Assembly (NCBI RefSeq): GCF_001552595.1
Contig: NZ_BCRM01000001.1
Location: forward strand, 496,001 to 560,000
DNA from: Rhodococcus erythropolis NBRC 15567
GTDB lineage: Bacteria > Actinomycetota > Actinomycetes > Mycobacteriales > Mycobacteriaceae
Direction of reading: 5' to 3'
DNA: 64,000 nucleotides
Below the pieces are notes generated by a model. It searched no databases. It saw nothing but the letters and a program-made list of their open reading frames with translations, and was not told where the DNA came from. Positions 24,993 through 32,243 of this stretch are shown one piece after another; the stretch's first letter is position 1, and the number at the start of each line of letters is the position of its first letter. The translations under genes were made by a program, and so were the position numbers.

Positions 24993-25571
24993 TCACCCGG
25001 AATGCTTCAGCATTTCGAGGGCCGCATCCCGGCCGACGTCGAAGGGGTCGGTGCCGATACCGATACCGTCTGCGACGAGGGCGCCTTCGTGAAGCAGCAT
25101 GATTGCCTCGACGAGACGTTCGTCGGCTTGCCCGTCTGTCGCCAGAATGCGCCGAAAGACGTCCAACATTTCCTGCTTCTGTTCGGCGATGACAGCGAAC
25201 ACCGGGTGTGACCGATCGCTGAACTCGGCGTGAGCGTTGACCATGCTGCAACCTTTGCCTCCGCTCGCCTTGGACCAAGAGGCGGAAGCGTCGAATGCCG
25301 CACTCAACTGCTCGGCGCGGCTGTGTCCGGCTGATGCGAGCTTCTTGTCGCGAAAGGCTCGCCACCGCCGATCTCGATCCTTCAGATATTCCACGACGAG
25401 GCCGTCTTTCGAGCCGAACCGCTCGTACAGAGTCTTCTTCGTGACCCCGGCGTCCAGTGCGACGGTATCCACGCCTACGGCGTGAATTCCCTTTTCGTAG
25501 AACAGCTTCGATGCCGACTCCAGAATGCGACGTGCTTTCGGAGTCAATTCGGGTACGGATTCGTCTGCCAT
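24993..25571 (-). CDS. TetR-family regulator of the divergent EamA exporter
   Basis: A protein of 192 residues from ATG 25571. HTH: ESASKLFYEKGIHAVGVDTV then AGVTKKTLYERFGSKDGLV. The ligand domain contains GCSMVNAHAEF, as in many AcrR/YxaF-type proteins controlling exporters. It is divergent from the EamA transporter gene. A perfect 14-bp inverted repeat (GTATACCGATCTGT and its complement) spans the gap, so it probably represses the exporter. Confidence 0.92.
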   Translation of the reverse strand: MADESVPELTPKARRILESASKLFYEKGIHAVGVDTVALDAGVTKKTLYERFGSKDGLVVEYLKDRDRRWRAFRDKKLASAGHSRAEQLSAAFDASASWSKASGGKGCSMVNAHAEFSDRSHPVFAVIAEQKQEMLDVFRRILATDGQADERLVEAIMLLHEGALVADGIGIGTDPFDVGRDAALEMLKHSG

Positions 25572-25579
25572 GGACAAAA

Positions 25580-25627
25580 GTATACCGATCTGTATAGTCG
25601 ACTCCATGAGTAAACAGATCGGTATAC
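25580..25627. promoter_or_regulatory. 14-bp inverted repeat flanking the divergent promoters
   Basis: GTATACCGATCTGT (25580-25593) and ACAGATCGGTATAC (25614-25627) are exact reverse complements 20 bp apart. The first arm is next to the TetR start codon; the second lies inside the first codons of the EamA gene. This suits a TetR dimer pair acting on both promoters. Confidence 0.75.
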
Positions 25628-26583
25628 CTCGGAGCGTGACCTCGAGATCTGCCGTGACGGCCACCTTGTCGGTCCTGTTCGTCGCGTGCTGGAGTTCGGG
25701 ATTCATCGGAGCCAAACTCGGCGCCGGTAGTGCCGAGGTCTCCACGCTGCTGATGTGGCGTTTTCTCCCGCTTGCGGCGGTACTGGTCCCGATTGTCTGG
25801 CTGTCCGCCCGGCGCCGGAAAACGATGCCGACACCGCGGGCTCTCGGCAGGCAGGTGGTGATCGGAATACTCTCCCAGAGCGGCTATCTGTTGTCCGTTT
25901 ACTGGGCAGTCGATCTCGGCGTGAACACCGGAACCACAGCGCTGATCGACGGTATTCAGCCGCTGGTGGCAGCCGCGCTACTCGGTCCGGTCCTCGGCGT
26001 CGCGGTCCCGCGGATGCAGTGGATCGGATTGGCGATCGGACTGGCCGGCGTCGCGATGGTCACGGCAGCCGACGCCGGGGCGGGTACATCGGCCCCGTGG
26101 TGGGCGTACGCGATTCCGTTCCTGGGAATGCTCAGCCTCGTTGCATCCACCTTCGTTCAGCAACGCGCTCCCACGTCCACGCCGCCACTGCAGGCTTTGG
26201 CCATCCACTGCTCAACCAGCGCAATAGTTTTCACAACTCTGGCGATCGTCTCGGGTGCTGCCGTACCGCCGAGTGTCAGCACATTCTGGATCGCATTGCT
26301 CTGGTTGATCGTGTTGTCCACCTTCGGCGGATACGGGCTGTACTGGTTGTTGCTTCGTCGCATCGGCATCACGTCCGTCAACACCTTGATGTTCTTGATC
26401 GCCCCCGTCACCGCGGTCTGGGGCGCACTGATGTTCGGAGAATCCTTCACTCCGTTCACCGCTCTCGGCTTGGCGGTGGGCATCGTCGCCGTCGTCGTGG
26501 TCACCCGGGTGGACAATCGACCGAAGAAGCATGATGAGAGCACGGATTCCTGCCCGGCAAGAGCTCCGATCACGTCGCGCTGA
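25606..26583 (+). CDS. EamA/DMT-family transporter
   Basis: A protein of 325 residues from ATG 25606 with about ten hydrophobic segments in two EamA halves: FVACWSSGFIGAKLG in the first, STFGGYGLYWLLLRRIGITS and FLIAPVTAVWGALMFGESFT in the second. DMT proteins export amino acids or other small metabolites. Regulation by the divergent TetR protein is suggested by the shared inverted repeat. Its 3' end overlaps the convergent phosphatase gene by 14 bp. Confidence 0.93.
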   Translation: MSKQIGIPRSVTSRSAVTATLSVLFVACWSSGFIGAKLGAGSAEVSTLLMWRFLPLAAVLVPIVWLSARRRKTMPTPRALGRQVVIGILSQSGYLLSVYWAVDLGVNTGTTALIDGIQPLVAAALLGPVLGVAVPRMQWIGLAIGLAGVAMVTAADAGAGTSAPWWAYAIPFLGMLSLVASTFVQQRAPTSTPPLQALAIHCSTSAIVFTTLAIVSGAAVPPSVSTFWIALLWLIVLSTFGGYGLYWLLLRRIGITSVNTLMFLIAPVTAVWGALMFGESFTPFTALGLAVGIVAVVVVTRVDNRPKKHDESTDSCPARAPITSR

Positions 26584-27391
26584 CGAAGCCCGATCGCGAT
26601 GTGAACCGCTCGCGGAGCGCGGTGATTTGTTCTGCGGTGAGCTTGAGTCCGTTGATTGCGTAGTCCTCGACTGCGCCGAATTGCGTGCGCATTTCGTCGA
26701 GCGCGGCGTCGAAGTAGCTGTCACGGACTCCGAGGAGCGGCCGGAGCAGTTCTCCGTCAACGCCTTTGCTTGCGGCGAAGTCGAGGATCGGTTCCGTCAT
26801 AGGTGCCAGATCGGTGTTCGTCTCCAGGTAGTCGGCGCGTACATCGGCTTCGTCGGCGCCGAGGAGGAGCAGGAAAGAGGTCGCGGCCCACCCGGTGCGA
26901 TCTTTGCCGGTGGTGCAATGGAAAAGTGCTGCCCCGGTTCGTGTTTCGTCGATGAGGTCGAGGTAGAACGCGCGGTAGGCGTCGAGGGCGGACGGCAGGC
27001 TGACGAAGTTGCGGTTCGCTTCCTCCATCTGCGCGATCCCAAGGCCACCGCTGATGGTCTCGGCGTACGCGACCGGGTCCGTCATGAGTAGTCCGGTGGC
27101 CGCGGCATTTTGGGCGTTGTCGGCGAGTACGTCGAGCCAGACCGTCCGTGTCGAGTCAGGGAGATTGTCGAGTGCGCCGTCGCGCTCGGCAGCGGTCCTC
27201 AGGTCGTAGACCGTCCGGACGTCCAAGTCGGCGACCGCGGCGACGTCGTCGCCGTCGAGTTTCGCGAGCGTCGCCGAACGGTAGAGCGCGCCGGCGCGGA
27301 CGGTGCCATCAGCAACGGGAATGCCACCGAGATCCCGGAAGTTCGGAGCGGTCTTCAGGAGAACGCGACGATCGAGCGGGTGAGTTGGCAT
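26570..27391 (-). CDS. Tyrosine/dual-specificity protein phosphatase (MPtpB-like)
   Basis: A protein of 273 residues from ATG 27391. The N-terminal part NFRDLGGIPVADGTVRAGAL and the P-loop HCTTGKDRTGWAA (CX4KDR) identify the tyrosine-phosphatase family that includes M. tuberculosis PtpB, known for dual protein and phosphoinositide activity. No signal peptide is seen, as in PtpB. It is separated from the DUF1254/SHOCT cluster by 38 bp and may be the last gene of that minus-strand run. Confidence 0.92.
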   Translation of the reverse strand: MPTHPLDRRVLLKTAPNFRDLGGIPVADGTVRAGALYRSATLAKLDGDDVAAVADLDVRTVYDLRTAAERDGALDNLPDSTRTVWLDVLADNAQNAAATGLLMTDPVAYAETISGGLGIAQMEEANRNFVSLPSALDAYRAFYLDLIDETRTGAALFHCTTGKDRTGWAATSFLLLLGADEADVRADYLETNTDLAPMTEPILDFAASKGVDGELLRPLLGVRDSYFDAALDEMRTQFGAVEDYAINGLKLTAEQITALRERFTSRSGFVSAT

Positions 27392-27429
27392 GGCTGACTC
27401 CTTGTGGGTTCCGTTTCCGAACTGATCAT

Positions 27430-27738
27430 TCATGCCTTCTGCACACTGCGCACGAGCTTTTCGGCATTGCGTCTCTTGATCCACTTGTCGATGACGAGAG
27501 CCATGAAGATCCATCCTCCCAACGCGGTGATCACCCACACGATGATCGGGGCGAGGATCCAGGACCCGACGCCGCTGATCTCAATGCCGTCGGGGACCAG
27601 GGTCGCAACCCAGAGCGCGAGCAGCGTGGCGACCAAGCCGACACCACCCGCGAGCGGAGCCGCGTAGTGCAGTGCCACGCTGAGCACGAATGGGCCGAGA
27701 ATCATGTGGGCGAGGGTGAATACGCCGATAGCGGCCAA
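27430..27738 (-). CDS. Small membrane protein, about three TM segments
   Basis: A protein of 102 residues with hydrophobic segments around residues 3-22, 30-48 and 58-84 and a basic tail (DKWIKRRNAEKLVRS). TTG 27738 is the best start: a strong GGAGGT lies 13 nt upstream and an in-frame stop lies before it; ATG at residue 12 is the alternative. It follows the DUF1254-type gene by 33 bp. I do not recognise the family. Confidence 0.65.
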   Translation of the reverse strand: MAAIGVFTLAHMILGPFVLSVALHYAAPLAGGVGLVATLLALWVATLVPDGIEISGVGSWILAPIIVWVITALGGWIFMALVIDKWIKRRNAEKLVRSVQKA

Positions 27739-27771
27739 GAAACCGGCTTGTACCTCCGTGATCAGGTCGAG

Positions 27772-28749
27772 TCACCCGAGAGTGGTGTGTGCGTGGGGAA
27801 CGCTTTGCTGGAGGGCCTCGGGACGAGGCGCCGTCCAGGTGCCGTCGAGCACGTCGGGGCGGGGGCGGTACAGGCGCAGTACGTAGTTCCAGCCCGGCAT
27901 GATGGGCAGTGCGTTCGCGACGCCGTCGAGATTGACGCCGAACCGGATGGTGGTGCTGCCGTCGGAGTCGGGGGTGGCTGTGAGGCTGTTGATGCTGTTG
28001 ACGCCCAAGGCGTTCTCTTCGAAGTATCCGGCTGCGTTGTACAGCGAGACCGACCAGAACGCTTCCACGGGAACAACGTTCAGGCGGAGACGGTATTCCC
28101 CGACCGGGAGACGTTCGTCGAAGTTGACGTAGGTGGCCTCGTACTCGGGAAGGCCACCCCAGCCGGATGCGGTACCGAGCAGGTGCCTGATCGGGTCGAC
28201 TTCCGCCGCGGTGCCGAATGAATGGTCGTAGGTGGTGATGCCACGAGCGAGTGCGAGGAGCGCGTCGCGGGTCTCGGTCTGCGACTGTTCGTCGTAGTCG
28301 GGCAACGGGAACTCGCCCGTTCCGCCGCCGTCGATGGTGAGGGCGTCCTGCAACCGGTTCACCTCGGCGACGTCTTCGGGGCTGTTCGGATCGACGAGGA
28401 TGCGCACGATCAGTGCGGCGTAGTCGGTCCCGACCAATTCGCGTGTGAGCAGGTGCTCTCCCGGATCGCGCAGGATGACAGGACCGAAATGATCTTGACT
28501 GACCACCCAGACGGAGATGTAGCGCTTGCCGGTATCGGGCACCGTGATCGTGACGTTTTCGCGCACGTCGATGATCGCGCTGCTGTACAGAGTGTCGCGG
28601 TTCTGGCGGATGATCGGCTGGTTGTCGAGTGACCCGAGCTCGCGAGTGTGGTTCCACGTGCCCAGGCCGACGCCCGCGGCCAGGCGAGCGAACATGAGAT
28701 CGGATTCTGCCCGATTGAAGTTCAGGACGTTGACGGCGATCGTGGACAT
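27772..28749 (-). CDS. DUF1254/DUF1214-domain protein
   Basis: A protein of 325 residues from ATG 28749. The N-terminal part carries the DUF1254 pattern (QPIIRQNRDTLYSSAIIDV, then YISVWVVSQDHFGPV), and the C-terminal part carries DUF1214 (PVEAFWSVSLYNAAGYFEEN, then MPGWNYVLRLYRPRPDVLDG). No signal peptide is seen here, though many relatives are exported. The function of the family is unknown. It lies in a minus-strand cluster with SHOCT and DUF6325 genes. Confidence 0.88.
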   Translation of the reverse strand: MSTIAVNVLNFNRAESDLMFARLAAGVGLGTWNHTRELGSLDNQPIIRQNRDTLYSSAIIDVRENVTITVPDTGKRYISVWVVSQDHFGPVILRDPGEHLLTRELVGTDYAALIVRILVDPNSPEDVAEVNRLQDALTIDGGGTGEFPLPDYDEQSQTETRDALLALARGITTYDHSFGTAAEVDPIRHLLGTASGWGGLPEYEATYVNFDERLPVGEYRLRLNVVPVEAFWSVSLYNAAGYFEENALGVNSINSLTATPDSDGSTTIRFGVNLDGVANALPIMPGWNYVLRLYRPRPDVLDGTWTAPRPEALQQSVPHAHTTLG

Positions 28750-28814
28750 AGCGGATTCCAATCGGTGTCGGGGTACGGAAGCGGGCGCGGTAATCCATGG
28801 CCCGTCGGGGTGAA

Positions 28815-29111
28815 TCAGCCCAGCAGTCGTGCTTTCGCGGCCTGGAACTCGGCGTCGCTCAGTAGGCCTTGTGATTTGAGATCGCCGAGTTTCTGCAACT
28901 CGGCGACAAGATCGACCGGGGGTGCGGGTGTGGGGAGTACGGCCTGCTGCTGGGCGAATTCGTACTGCGCCTGCTCGTAGTCGGCCTGAGCTCTCCTTTG
29001 CCGGCGGGTGGCCATACCGTCGCTGACGGCGTTCGCGGTACCGGTCACGACCGCGGTGCGGGCGGCGAGGCCCAGCAGTCCAGGGCGTCCTCGTCTCGGG
29101 ATGTACGGCAT
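28815..29111 (-). CDS. SHOCT-domain protein
   Basis: A protein of 98 residues: a basic N terminus, a weakly hydrophobic Gly/Ala stretch, a Gln/Ala-rich helix (RAQADYEQAQYEFAQQQ), and at the C terminus a SHOCT motif (LVAELQKLGDLKSQGLLSDA then EFQAAKARLL). SHOCT is a short oligomerisation module of unclear role. It begins 1 bp after the DUF6325 gene, so the two are coupled. Confidence 0.85.
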   Translation of the reverse strand: MPYIPRRGRPGLLGLAARTAVVTGTANAVSDGMATRRQRRAQADYEQAQYEFAQQQAVLPTPAPPVDLVAELQKLGDLKSQGLLSDAEFQAAKARLLG

Positions 29112-29112
29112 G

Positions 29113-29550
29113 TCAGACCTCCAATTTCGGGATGATCGTGTCCATGAGGGCATTGACGACGGGTGCGGGTATCCGCTCGTAACCCAGCAACACCGCGCCG
29201 GACTCGGCGGTCCGGGCGGCGAGTTCGCGCTGATAGACCAGCTCGAGCGCGACCAGCAGCGCTGAAGCGCCGGCGGGAATCGCCTCCGCGAGTTCGGTGA
29301 TGTCTTCATGCCCGAGCAGACCGGACGCGCCGAGCATTTCGACGTTGATCTCGAAGCCGTTCGGCAATTCCTCGACCTCGACGAGGGTGAGTTCACCGTC
29401 GTCGGACTTGGAGATGACGATCAGATCGAGGAGTCGTACCAGGCCGGTATCCGTGATGTCGGTGAGCGCGGAGAACGCGGCGGGGTCGAGGCTCTGCCCC
29501 GGCAGACCGAGAAGGTAGAAGTCGACGGGGCCGAAACGCGTGGCACTCAC
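29113..29550 (-). CDS. DUF6325-family protein
   Basis: A protein of 145 residues from GTG 29550, whose GTGA overlaps the stop of the upstream SHOCT gene. It contains GPVDFYLLGLPGQSLDPAAF, TGLVRLLDLIVISKSDDGEL and ELVYQRELAARTAESGAVLL, a pattern of the actinobacterial DUF6325 group usually encoded beside SHOCT proteins. Acidic, no membrane segment. Function is unknown. Confidence 0.82.
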   Translation of the reverse strand: MSATRFGPVDFYLLGLPGQSLDPAAFSALTDITDTGLVRLLDLIVISKSDDGELTLVEVEELPNGFEINVEMLGASGLLGHEDITELAEAIPAGASALLVALELVYQRELAARTAESGAVLLGYERIPAPVVNALMDTIIPKLEV

Positions 29551-29921
29551 GAGAGCACCTTCAGCTTGAGTGCAGCGAACTCTTCCTCGCTGATCGATCC
29601 GGCTTCGAGGAGTGCTGCAGCTGTGGCGATTTCCTCGCTGGGACTCTTTCCTGCGACTTCGCGGATATACGATTCGGCCGCGCTCTCGGCCTCGCGTGCG
29701 GCCTTGTTGCTGCGTTCCGTCATCCCATCGCCGCGGGCGACGAGATAGACGAGCGCGGTGAGGATGGGTAGGAAGAGCAGGAAAAATATCCAAACAGCTT
29801 TCAACCAGCCGCTCAGCTTGTGGTCGCGGAACAGGTCGGCGACGATCGCGAACAGCGCGAAAAGATATCCGACGAAGACGGTCGCCCACAGCATCCAGCC
29901 GAGGCTTTCCCAGAAACTCAT
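29547..29921 (-). CDS. PLDc_N membrane + SHOCT-domain protein
   Basis: A protein of 124 residues. Two membrane segments at about residues 8-28 and 42-62 (FVGYLFALFAIVADLFRD, WLKAVWIFFLLFLPILTALV) match the PLDc_N (phospholipase D N-terminal-like) hairpin. A charged helix and a C-terminal SHOCT motif (ATAAALLEAGSISEEEFAAL) follow. It is the first gene of the SHOCT/DUF6325 run and is divergent from the LuxR-type regulator gene. Confidence 0.88.
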   Translation of the reverse strand: MSFWESLGWMLWATVFVGYLFALFAIVADLFRDHKLSGWLKAVWIFFLLFLPILTALVYLVARGDGMTERSNKAAREAESAAESYIREVAGKSPSEEIATAAALLEAGSISEEEFAALKLKVLS

Positions 29922-30025
29922 GTGTCTTGTCCGTTCGTGTCAGGCCTGCGCGTCGGCATTCCGCCGACTCGCGCTTTTCAGTTGATTCCGGCAATTCTCA
30001 CCGGTTTCCGCATGCTTCGGTCGCT

Positions 30026-30048
30026 GTCTCATCCGAAGCGGATGAGAC
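30026..30048. promoter_or_regulatory. Perfect 10-bp inverted repeat upstream of LuxR-type gene
   Basis: GTCTCATCCG and CGGATGAGAC face each other around AAG, 43 bp before the LuxR-type gene and 105 bp before the SHOCT operon. It could be an operator for the regulator or a small hairpin. No U-run follows, so a terminator is unlikely. Confidence 0.5.
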
Positions 30049-30090
30049 GGGATTTCCACGGCCGTCGAACGTCTCGAGTATCTTCGACAC

Positions 30091-31626
30091 ATGATCGAAG
30101 CCGTGCGTGACGCACTTGCCTCCGGTGAGGCGGAGCAGGCTCGACGCGTCCTGCGGAAGAATTGGCTCCGTCTGATTCTCGAATCTCATACCAGGGAACT
30201 CGAGCAACTCTGCCTTGCGCATCCCGATCCGCACGATCCACACATCCTGCTGATACGGGCGTGCTGCCGCGACCTCAGCGGCGATCCGTACGGCGCGGAG
30301 TTTCTCCGCGGGCAGGGTCTACGGGTCGCGTCCGACGATTTTGTCGTCTGTTTCACCGACCTGCTGCTCGCTCCGGACACCTCGACCAAGGCCGTCGTTG
30401 CCGATCGCGCGCGTCACGCGCTCGCCCAGTGCGAGCCCGAGGACGATTACCCGTCCGCGCTTTTCCTCCTCGGGTGGACCGAGATCAGGCTTCGTCGTGA
30501 TCTACCTCGCGCCATCGCGCTACTTCGCTCCGCCGGCGATGAAGCGCGGTTGCAGTCGCGTGCGGAGACGTTGCGTCTCGCGCAATCCAATTTGGCTTTT
30601 GCACTCACCCACGCGGGAGTGTTCACCGAAGCCGAACAGATCCTCGACGGCCTTCCTGCCCGAGAGGTTGCATCCGACTGGGAACGCTTCGAAGGTGGAC
30701 TCCCACAGTCGAATCGAGGGTGCATCGCCTATTGGCGTGGCGACTTCGAGGAAGCGATCGCTCAGTTCGACTCGATAATCGTGGAGGGCAGTCCCGGAAC
30801 CAACTTCGAGGCGCTCGCCCGTCTGTACCTGGTGATGAGCCTGATCGCTCTGAACCGGAAAGACCGGTACCACAACGCCGCTCGGCTGCTGCGAGGCGTG
30901 AGCACTGCGGACAAGCACGGCATTCCTTGGGATACGCTGCGGCGCGTCACCACGGCCTGGCTCGCCCACGCTCAGGGGCAGGACGAGCAAGCGCGCCGCA
31001 TCGCGAAGCCCACGCTGACCAGAACAGGTGCTGCGGTCGCTCACGCGCTGCTCGCCGAGCTCTATCGAGTCTTGGGGGATCCGGAACCGTCGGCGCAGGC
31101 GCTTCGGTTGGCAAGCTCGGCCGCGCTGCCGCGATATGCGCTGGTGAGCACACTTGTCACCTCTGCAGCGCTGAGCTCCGTCGCAGGGCGTGGGCCGCAG
31201 GCGCACGAGCAGCTGGATCGTGCGCTGGCTGAGGCAATCCCGGAGCAGATCCTCGCCCCCTTTCTCAGCGGCGATCCGGTAATTGTCGATCTCTTGAACG
31301 CGCACGCAATACAGGGGTCGAGACACCAGGACCTCCTGCGCACGATTCTGGAAAAACGGAGCCGGCTCTCTGCCCAGCTCGCCGGAGTCCTGACCGAACG
31401 CGAGAACGAGATTCTCACTTTTCTGCGCACCACGATGACTGCAGACGAGATCGCTGCGCACCTCGGCATCGCCTATCCCACTGTGAAGACTCACATTCGC
31501 TCGATTTACCGCAAATTAGGTGTGGCCAAGCGGCGTGCCGCTGTTCAAGCAGCCGACAACCTAGACCGCGGGATCGGGGGCGATTCCGCGACGGAGGCTG
31601 CGAACCGTCAGATCCAAGGCTTGTAG
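30091..31626 (+). CDS. LuxR-family regulator with TPR-like sensor region
   Basis: A protein of 511 residues. Most of it is helical TPR/MalT-like sequence (ESHTRELEQLCLAHPDPHDP, SRAETLRLAQSNLAFALTHA). The C-terminal LuxR DNA-binding domain spans about residues 430-490 (LTERENEILTFLRTTMTADE, AYPTVKTHIRSIYRKLGVAK). No Walker A ATPase motif is seen, unlike MalT/LAL proteins. It is divergent from the SHOCT/DUF6325 cluster and may control it. Its 3' end overlaps the convergent TetR gene by 66 bp. Confidence 0.88.
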   Translation: MIEAVRDALASGEAEQARRVLRKNWLRLILESHTRELEQLCLAHPDPHDPHILLIRACCRDLSGDPYGAEFLRGQGLRVASDDFVVCFTDLLLAPDTSTKAVVADRARHALAQCEPEDDYPSALFLLGWTEIRLRRDLPRAIALLRSAGDEARLQSRAETLRLAQSNLAFALTHAGVFTEAEQILDGLPAREVASDWERFEGGLPQSNRGCIAYWRGDFEEAIAQFDSIIVEGSPGTNFEALARLYLVMSLIALNRKDRYHNAARLLRGVSTADKHGIPWDTLRRVTTAWLAHAQGQDEQARRIAKPTLTRTGAAVAHALLAELYRVLGDPEPSAQALRLASSAALPRYALVSTLVTSAALSSVAGRGPQAHEQLDRALAEAIPEQILAPFLSGDPVIVDLLNAHAIQGSRHQDLLRTILEKRSRLSAQLAGVLTERENEILTFLRTTMTADEIAAHLGIAYPTVKTHIRSIYRKLGVAKRRAAVQAADNLDRGIGGDSATEAANRQIQGL

Positions 31627-32148
31627 TCGAGTCCCGGAACCGCGGTTCACGTAGTCCATCGACGTGTAAAGCAGTGACCACAGTAGGTTCTGCACCCAGT
31701 CCGAACCCATGTCGGGGTCGATGGACCCGTCGGAGTGTCCGCGTTCGATGGCGTCGGTGACTCCGTCGTCGTTCGACGCGGACTCGGCAAACGAATCTTC
31801 TTGATAGACGCCGGGAGTGAAGAACAGGACCGTCAAAAGGTCGGCCAGTTCGAAGTATTCGTGGCAGAGGCGAACCAGTGCCTCGGCTCCGGTGCCCTCA
31901 CCGAGTCGCGCCGCTGCTGCGGCCTCACCGACGGCGCGAGTGGCCTCGGCCGCGACTGCGTCGACCAGGTCGGATCGTTCGGGAAAGTAGCGGTGCAAAG
32001 TGGTCCGGCCGACCTTCGCGGCCGAAGCGATCTCGCTGAGGGTCGCAGCAGGCTTGGATGCGAACACCGAAACGGCAGCATCGAGGATGGCCTTCCGTGT
32101 GCGCTCGCGGGTCGCGCTTTGTTCTGGTGCGCTGTGGATCGTTGTCAC
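31561..32148 (-). CDS. TetR-family regulator of the divergent ABC exporter
   Basis: A protein of 195 residues from GTG 32148. HTH: AILDAAVSVFASKPAATLSE then AAKVGRTTLHRYFPERSDL. It is divergent from an ABC exporter gene with a perfect TTTATGGAAC inverted repeat between them, so it probably represses that exporter. The 3' 66 bp overlap the convergent LuxR-type gene. Confidence 0.9.
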   Translation of the reverse strand: MTTIHSAPEQSATRERTRKAILDAAVSVFASKPAATLSEIASAAKVGRTTLHRYFPERSDLVDAVAAEATRAVGEAAAAARLGEGTGAEALVRLCHEYFELADLLTVLFFTPGVYQEDSFAESASNDDGVTDAIERGHSDGSIDPDMGSDWVQNLLWSLLYTSMDYVNRGSGTRLQALDLTVRSLRRGIAPDPAV

Positions 32149-32214
32149 GAATTCGAAGCGTAGCCGTGTCCGGTTTCGGTATCCAGTGTTTCCGAATCGG
32201 AATTTCTCTTGCCC

Positions 32215-32240
32215 TTTATGGAACATTCGTGTTCCATAAA
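32215..32240. promoter_or_regulatory. Perfect inverted repeat TTTATGGAAC-N6-GTTCCATAAA
   Basis: Exact 10-bp arms around ATTCGT lie 3 bp before the ABC exporter start codon and 66 bp before the TetR start. It is almost certainly a TetR operator; its position over the ribosome-binding region suggests tight control of the exporter. Confidence 0.8.
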
Positions 32241-32243
32241 TTC

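Noticed and set aside
27581-28798. Minus-strand frame of 405 codons overlapping the DUF1254-type gene
   Set aside because: It is an Arg/Pro/His-rich shadow frame of the DUF1254-type gene, which is in another minus-strand frame.
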